Origin: Cololabis saira
Taxonomy: Eukaryota > Chordata > Actinopteri > Beloniformes > Belonidae
Length of the DNA stretch: 64,000 bases
Reading direction: 5' to 3'
Assembly: GCF_033807715.1 (NCBI RefSeq)
Contig: NC_084592.1
Span: 620,001 to 684,000 of the forward strand
Numbering within the stretch: the first letter of the stretch is position 1; each line of letters opens with the position of its first letter. A model generated the notes under the pieces. It saw only the letters and a program-made list of their open reading frames with translations. It searched no databases and was not told where the DNA came from. Positions 59,253 through 64,000 of this stretch are shown here, one piece after another. The position numbers were made by a program, and so were the translations under genes.

Positions 59253-61156
59253 GGCCACGGGGCCGGTCGTCGGCTGCTTTTCCCGGCAGCAGCTCAGTCA
59301 CTGGGCTGCCTGCTCGTCGGAACTGGGTAATTTCCACCTTAACCCACGGGTACGTACTGCAGTTCCGACACCGGCCCCCTACCTCCGGCCGGGTCGAGAT
59401 GACCGTCATCAGAGACCCGGCGAACATTCTGGCTCTGACTCAGGAGTTGTCCGTCCTGCTGGCCAAGGGCGCCATTGTGCCGGTAGACCCCCTGCTGCAG
59501 CCCCAGGGGTTCTACTCAACCTACTTTCTCGTCAGCAAGAAAGACGGCGGCCTTCGTCCCATCTTGGACCTGAGAGGCCTCAACGGGTACATGAAGGCCC
59601 TGCCCTTCCGGATGCTGACCACAGCAGATGTTCTGCGTGCGGTCGGTCAGGGGGAGTGGTTTACGACGGTAGATCTACAGGACGCTTACTTTCACGTGCC
59701 GATTGCGGCACAGCACCAGCGGTTCCTGAGGTTCGCCTATCAGGACCGCCATTACCAGTTCAGGGTGCTCCCGTTCGGGCTCTCCCTGTCCCCAAGAGTT
59801 TTCACCAGGTGCGTGGCGGCAGCCCTCGCTCCCCTGCAGGCACAGGGTATGAAGGTTCTGCCGTACCTGGACGACTGGCTGATATGCGCGCCGTCCCGAG
59901 AACAAGTGGTGGCAGACACGGCCCTCCTTTTGTCGCATGTGGCCAAACTAGGGCTCACAGTGAACAGAGGGAAGAGCTGTCTGGCTCCCTCCCAGCGAGT
60001 CGCCTACTTAGGATTGGTACTCGACTCGGTGACCATGAGGGCCTGTCTCTCACCGCGGCGTGTGAGCGACATCCTGCGGCTCCTCCCCCGATTCAGGAGG
60101 GGCAGACGGCTGCCTTACCTCCAGTTCCTGCAGCTTTTGGGCAGGTTAACAGCCGCCTCGGCTGTTGTGCCTTTGGGCCTGCTGAGGCTACGCCCCCTGC
60201 AGATGTGGCTGAACAGCCTTCGCCTGGATGCCGAAAGGCACAGGCACAGGCTAGTCAGGGTGTCGCGGGTGTGTGTCCATGCCCTGGCACCCTGGAAAGA
60301 CGGGGCATTCCTGCTGGGGGGTGTGCCCTTGGGCACTATCACCTCCTTCCGGGAGACTGTCACCGCAGATGCCTCCCTCTCGGGGTGGGGTGCTGTTTGG
60401 CGCGGCAGGCCTGCCCAAGGGCAGTGGTCTGCGCGGGACCGCACACGCCACATCAATGTGCTGGAGCTCCGTGCTGTACACCGAGCACTCGAGCACTTTT
60501 TACCTCACCTATGGGGGAGGCACGTACTGGTTCGGTCGGACAATGTGTCCACTGTCTCCCAGATCAATCACCAGGGGGGCACCGGGTCTGCACGGCTGCT
60601 GCGGGTGTCTCGGGGCCTTCTGACGTGGGCCGCTCCTCGCCTCCTCAGCCTGCGGGCGATATACCTGCCAGGGGTCAGGAATCAGGTGGCAGACTTCCTG
60701 TCCCGACACAAGCCTCCCCCAGGAGAGTGGCGGCTTCATCCGGAGGTAGTGGGGATGATTTGGGTCCTCTTCGGCAGAGCGGTGGTGGACCTCTTCGCCT
60801 CGGGCGTCTCGGCTCACTGCCCCCTCTGGTTCTCCTGGACAGAGGAGACCAGTCCTCTTGGTCAGGATGCCCTAGGGCACGAGTGGCCCGACGGGCTCCT
60901 GTACGCGTTCCCCCCACTACCTTTAATCCTGCCGACGTTGCAGAGGGTCCTCCAGAGAGGTCACAGGCTCCTCTTGGTGGCCCCCTTCTGGCCGGGGAGA
61001 CCGTGGTTCCCACTACTCCGGAGGCTCTGCTGCGGCACGCCATGGCGCCTACCCGACCGGAGGGACCTTCTGTCCCAGCTGGGGGGTCGGATTTGGCATC
61101 CCGACCCCCGTCGCCTTCAACTCTGGGTCTGGCCACTGCAGGGCCCGACCCGTTAG
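59252..61156 (+). CDS. DIRS reverse transcriptase and RNase H
   Basis: The frame is open from the gag stop onward; the first ATG is at 59399, but conserved residues (YVLQFRHRPP) already occur upstream, so translation may start by frameshift or re-initiation. RT blocks are FYSTYFLVSKKDGGLRPILD, FTTVDLQDAYFHVPI, LPFGLSLSPRVFT and the catalytic VLPYLDDWLI. RNase H follows with TADASLSGWGAVW, INVLELRAV, VRSDNVSTV and NQVADFLSR, which contain the acidic residues. It overlaps the recombinase frame at its end. Confidence 0.87.
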   Translation, partial: GPRGRSSAAFPGSSSVTGLPARRNWVISTLTHGYVLQFRHRPPTSGRVEMTVIRDPANILALTQELSVLLAKGAIVPVDPLLQPQGFYSTYFLVSKKDGGLRPILDLRGLNGYMKALPFRMLTTADVLRAVGQGEWFTTVDLQDAYFHVPIAAQHQRFLRFAYQDRHYQFRVLPFGLSLSPRVFTRCVAAALAPLQAQGMKVLPYLDDWLICAPSREQVVADTALLLSHVAKLGLTVNRGKSCLAPSQRVAYLGLVLDSVTMRACLSPRRVSDILRLLPRFRRGRRLPYLQFLQLLGRLTAASAVVPLGLLRLRPLQMWLNSLRLDAERHRHRLVRVSRVCVHALAPWKDGAFLLGGVPLGTITSFRETVTADASLSGWGAVWRGRPAQGQWSARDRTRHINVLELRAVHRALEHFLPHLWGRHVLVRSDNVSTVSQINHQGGTGSARLLRVSRGLLTWAAPRLLSLRAIYLPGVRNQVADFLSRHKPPPGEWRLHPEVVGMIWVLFGRAVVDLFASGVSAHCPLWFSWTEETSPLGQDALGHEWPDGLLYAFPPLPLILPTLQRVLQRGHRLLLVAPFWPGRPWFPLLRRLCCGTPWRLPDRRDLLSQLGGRIWHPDPRRLQLWVWPLQGPTR

Positions 61157-62211
61157 TGTCAAGCTGTACTGAGCCCGTCAGGGCTACCATCTTGAACGCT
61201 CGTGCGCCCTCCACCCGCCTCCAGTATGAGTGCAAGTGGAGGAGATTCTCTGCCTGGTGTGCGGACAGGGCAGGGGACCCTATGCTTTGCCCTGTGGCCA
61301 CGATCCTGGAGTTCCTTCAGTCCCTCCTGGATGATGGCCGTGCTCAGTCCACCTTACGGGTGTACGTGGCGGCCATTTCATCACGACATGCCCTGGTCGA
61401 GAATGCCACCGTGGGGTGCCACCGGCTGGTTTCTCTCTTTCTTAGGGGGGCTCTGAGGCTGCGCCCCCCGAGGACCCCAAGGGCCCCGGTGTGGGACCTG
61501 TCTATGGTACTAGGTGCCCTCTCTTCTCCACCTTTTGAGCCCTTGGCCCAGGTGGACCTGAAGTGTCTTTCTATGAAGACGGCTTTTCTCCTCGCTATGA
61601 CGTCAGCAAAGCGAGTCAGTGAGTTACATGCCCTGTCAGTCGGCGGGTACTGCCTGAGGTGGAACCCGGATGGCTCAGGGGTTACGTTGTGGCCGAACGT
61701 GGTGTTCCTGCCCAAGGTCCTGCCACGCGATCATGCTAATCGGCCTATCCAGCTTGCCCGGTTCGACCCCGAGCCTGCGGAGGGTGGGCCAAGCCCTTTG
61801 TGCCCCGTACGGGCCCTTACTGCTTATGTTGCTACCACCGCGCCTGTGCGACGGTCGGAGCAGCTTTTTATCTGTCATGGTGGCCCTAACAGGGGGCGCG
61901 CTATTTCTAGACAGCGCCTGTCCCACTGGGTGGTGGACACCATCGAGCACGCCTACAGGGCCAGTGGCCGCCCCTTACCAGTGGGGGTGAGGTGCCACTC
62001 GACCAGAAGCGTCGCAGCTTCTTGGGCTGCCCTGAAGGGGGTGCCTCTGGAGGACATCTGCGCAGCAGCTTCGTGGACGTCGCCGGACACGTTCTCCAGG
62101 TTTTACCGGATCAATGTCGCCACTCCCCAACCATTGGACGTGGTTCTACTACTTTGTGTGTTCGCGGCTCTGCCCGCAGGGTGTAGTGATGCGTCTTGTG
62201 CAGCATGCTAG
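61042..62211 (+). CDS. DIRS tyrosine recombinase
   Basis: A frame offset from the RT encodes a phage-integrase-fold recombinase. Its N-terminal SAM-like part is STRLQYECKWRRFSAWCADR and LRVYVAAISSRHA. Catalytic motifs are Arg in TSAKRVSELHAL, the HxxR in CHSTRSVAASWA and Tyr in FSRFYRIN. The frame is open back to 59011, but the first ~680 codons there are the out-of-frame text of gag and RT, so I place the start near the ATG at 61042, overlapping the RT end by ~115 bases. Confidence 0.85.
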   Translation: MAPTRPEGPSVPAGGSDLASRPPSPSTLGLATAGPDPLVSSCTEPVRATILNARAPSTRLQYECKWRRFSAWCADRAGDPMLCPVATILEFLQSLLDDGRAQSTLRVYVAAISSRHALVENATVGCHRLVSLFLRGALRLRPPRTPRAPVWDLSMVLGALSSPPFEPLAQVDLKCLSMKTAFLLAMTSAKRVSELHALSVGGYCLRWNPDGSGVTLWPNVVFLPKVLPRDHANRPIQLARFDPEPAEGGPSPLCPVRALTAYVATTAPVRRSEQLFICHGGPNRGRAISRQRLSHWVVDTIEHAYRASGRPLPVGVRCHSTRSVAASWAALKGVPLEDICAAASWTSPDTFSRFYRINVATPQPLDVVLLLCVFAALPAGCSDASCAAC

Positions 62212-62289
62212 TGAGACGTTGCATGTAGGGATGCATGTGACTTCCCTCCCTTAGCCCCTGCCGCTGACCAACCCACTTTGGGTAAAGGA

Positions 62290-64000
62290 AGCTGAGTGAG
62301 TAAGTCTTCTGAGGTCAGTACATAGCCTCTCCTTCACCAAGACCCCTCTCTTGCCTCCTCGTGGCAGCACACGGTAACTTAGGTCCTGCGACCTCAGGCT
62401 AAAAGGAAGGGGATCGCCGGGTAGCAGTGGGCCCGACCAACATACCACTGCCCCATCGCCAAGTGGGTAAACCCGGGAGGGTGCTCTGGCTAGGGGAGAA
62501 AACCCCAAAATTAAATCTGCACTCGGGGCAGGCACAGGCGGGATCCAACAGAACGGATCACCGGCAGTCCCCTGCAACTCAAGTCAGGTCGAAGGTCGTC
62601 ATGGGTCTCCCATGCCACTGGAGGTCAACCTGATGGAGTGAAGATGGTGGGAGTGAGGACTGCGCACCCACACCCTCACCCTAATCCCTACCTCGGCGCA
62701 AGCTTCTTGCTCCTCCTCCCCCCTCCCACCCCACCCCAATCCCCTCAAAAAGTCCTGTGGCGACATGTGAATGGCGGCAGACACAGGCCAAGGATGTGGC
62801 TGGGAGTGTCTAGTCAAACCATGCACACAGGCGGCAGTGGAGTGATCGTCGTTGTGACTGCGGGACGAAGCAGCGCGTCACCTCGGTAGCTTCCACTGTG
62901 ACAGAGCAGCCCCACACTGCTCTCCCCTGGAATGGGGAAGGACCTAGAAAAGGTGGTTCAAAAATTGTCTGCTTCTCCCACTCCGGACGGTATACCGCAA
63001 TCGTCGGAGCATCCCCCTATGCGGTCGAAAAACAAAGAAAATCTACTGTAATTTATACATTGCGTCGTGGAATATCCGTACATTGCTGGACCTGGCCGAA
63101 ACATCTGAGAGGCCCCGCCGTAGGACAGCACTTGTGGCCCTGGAGCTTGCGAAGTACAACATCGACATCGCAGCACTCAGTGAGACCAGACTACAGGATG
63201 AGGACTCCCTGTCAGAGGTTGGTGCAGGTTACACCTTCTTCTGGAAAGGGGTCCCTGAAGGCGCTCGCCGCATCCATGGAGTTGGTTTCGCTGTTAAGTC
63301 CCAACTGCTGCACCGCATCCCAGAATCTCCCATCGGCATCAATGAGAGGCTGATGACCTGGCGTATTCCCCTCAACAAGGGACGCTTTGCTACTCTCATC
63401 AGCGCTTATGCACCAACACTTGATGCTGAACACAACATAAAAGAGGACTTTTACCGGGCACTTGACACCATCTTACAGAAAACCCCAATAACAGACAAGA
63501 TCATTCTCTTGGGAGATTTCAATGCTAGAGTGGGCAGAGATCACCTGGTATGGAAGCAAGTCATTGGTCAACATGGAGTGGGGAAAATGAACAACAATGG
63601 GCTTCGGCTCCTCTCCCTCTGTGCAGAACACCATCTGGTAATTACTAACTCCATCTTCCAGATGAAAAACAGGCTCAAAACAACCTGGCAACACCCCCGT
63701 TCAAAGCATTGGCACCTCTTGGATTATGTAATTGTCCGGCAAAAGGACAGACGGGATGTTCTTATAACTAGAGTGATGCGCGGAGCAGAATGCTGGACCG
63801 ATCATCTCATGGTCAGGTCCAAACTCTTCATGCACATTCAGCCCCGTCGCCCTAGGACAGCTCCAAACAAGAAACTCAACTGCTCAGCACTAAACAACCC
63901 CGACACCAAAGACAACCTCCGTCGGTTACTTGCAAGAAACCTTGATCAGATCCCTGAGGAACCCACTGACTGGCCAGCCCTGCGTCATGCCATCCATAGT
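62290..64000 (+). mobile_element. LINE, 5' UTR and apurinic endonuclease, cut by the window edge
   Basis: A leader with 'gggtagcagtgggcccgacc' is followed from about 63056 by an uninterrupted frame to the window end. It encodes ASWNIRTLLDLAE, NIDIAALSETRL, LISAYAPTL, ILLGDFNARVG and HPRSKHWHLLDYVIVRQ with AECWTDH. These are APE-type endonuclease motifs (N, E, GDFN, DH). The start codon is unclear. This part looks intact; the RT should lie beyond 64000. Confidence 0.8.

Larger units (their letters stand above)
56410..62260 (+). mobile_element. DIRS-like tyrosine-recombinase retrotransposon
   Basis: It holds, in order, a 5' region with 'ggcggtgctgtaagcactgg', a long tandem-repeat leader, a gag frame, an RT/RNase H frame and a tyrosine recombinase frame. 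This set without integrase defines DIRS elements, which integrate through circular DNA and leave no target duplication. I could not find inverted terminal repeats; the right end seems cut near 62260 by a LINE, so the copy is probably 3'-truncated. Coding frames look intact. GC content is far above the flanks. Confidence 0.85.

Noticed and set aside
59011..61041. First ~680 codons of the long recombinase frame
   Set aside because: The text is the RT gene read out of frame; real RT motifs lie in the neighbouring frame.

Overview
The window looks like nuclear DNA from a teleost fish. It holds two vertebrate-type genes split into short exons with canonical GT/AG junctions, and almost everything else is a dense, nested set of fish-type transposable elements (L2-, L1- and RTE-like LINEs, tRNA-derived SINEs, Tc1, hAT, piggyBac-like, Harbinger-like and pogo transposons, BEL/Pao and DIRS retrotransposons) plus micro- and minisatellites. 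No prokaryotic gene organisation, CRISPR array or rRNA gene was seen. All identifications come from reading the sequence and recalling families; no database was searched.

Left part (1-20.9 kb): after LINE and SINE debris (1-4.2 kb) come eleven + strand exons (5220-20087) encoding the second half of the beta-I domain, the cysteine-rich stalk, the membrane helix and the cytoplasmic tail of a leukocyte-type integrin beta subunit, best matched to beta-2 (itgb2, CD18). The 5' exons lie outside the window. Its introns carry a ~1.8-kb array of a 38-bp minisatellite, a Harbinger-like element, LINE and SINE copies, and an hAT MITE with a perfect 8-bp target duplication.

Middle (21-40 kb): a 45-bp minisatellite and CATC/CGTC repeats are followed by the last visible exons of a type II transmembrane serine protease on the - strand (26483-30205, best match tmprss3), convergent with itgb2. 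Its intron contains a LINE split by a 1.43-kb foldback element. Upstream of the penultimate exon sits an L2-type LINE (30.26-34.9 kb) with an intact esterase-like ORF1 and a broken ORF2, itself hit by a piggyBac-like element at TTAA. A small LTR element (35185-36734) encodes a protein made of three different tandem peptide repeats.

Right part (40-64 kb) is almost entirely nested mobile DNA: an hAT transposase gene with a BED-finger exon, interrupted by a second hAT; a 1.13-kb near-perfect palindrome; a 9.36-kb BEL/Pao provirus-like element with 636-bp LTRs and a 5-bp target duplication, whose protease region is split by a pogo element with an intact 417-aa transposase; a DIRS-like retrotransposon with gag, RT/RNase H and tyrosine recombinase frames preceded by 45-bp 5' repeats; and the 5' endonuclease region of a LINE running off the right edge. 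The only cellular genes supported are itgb2 and tmprss3; everything else that codes belongs to mobile elements.
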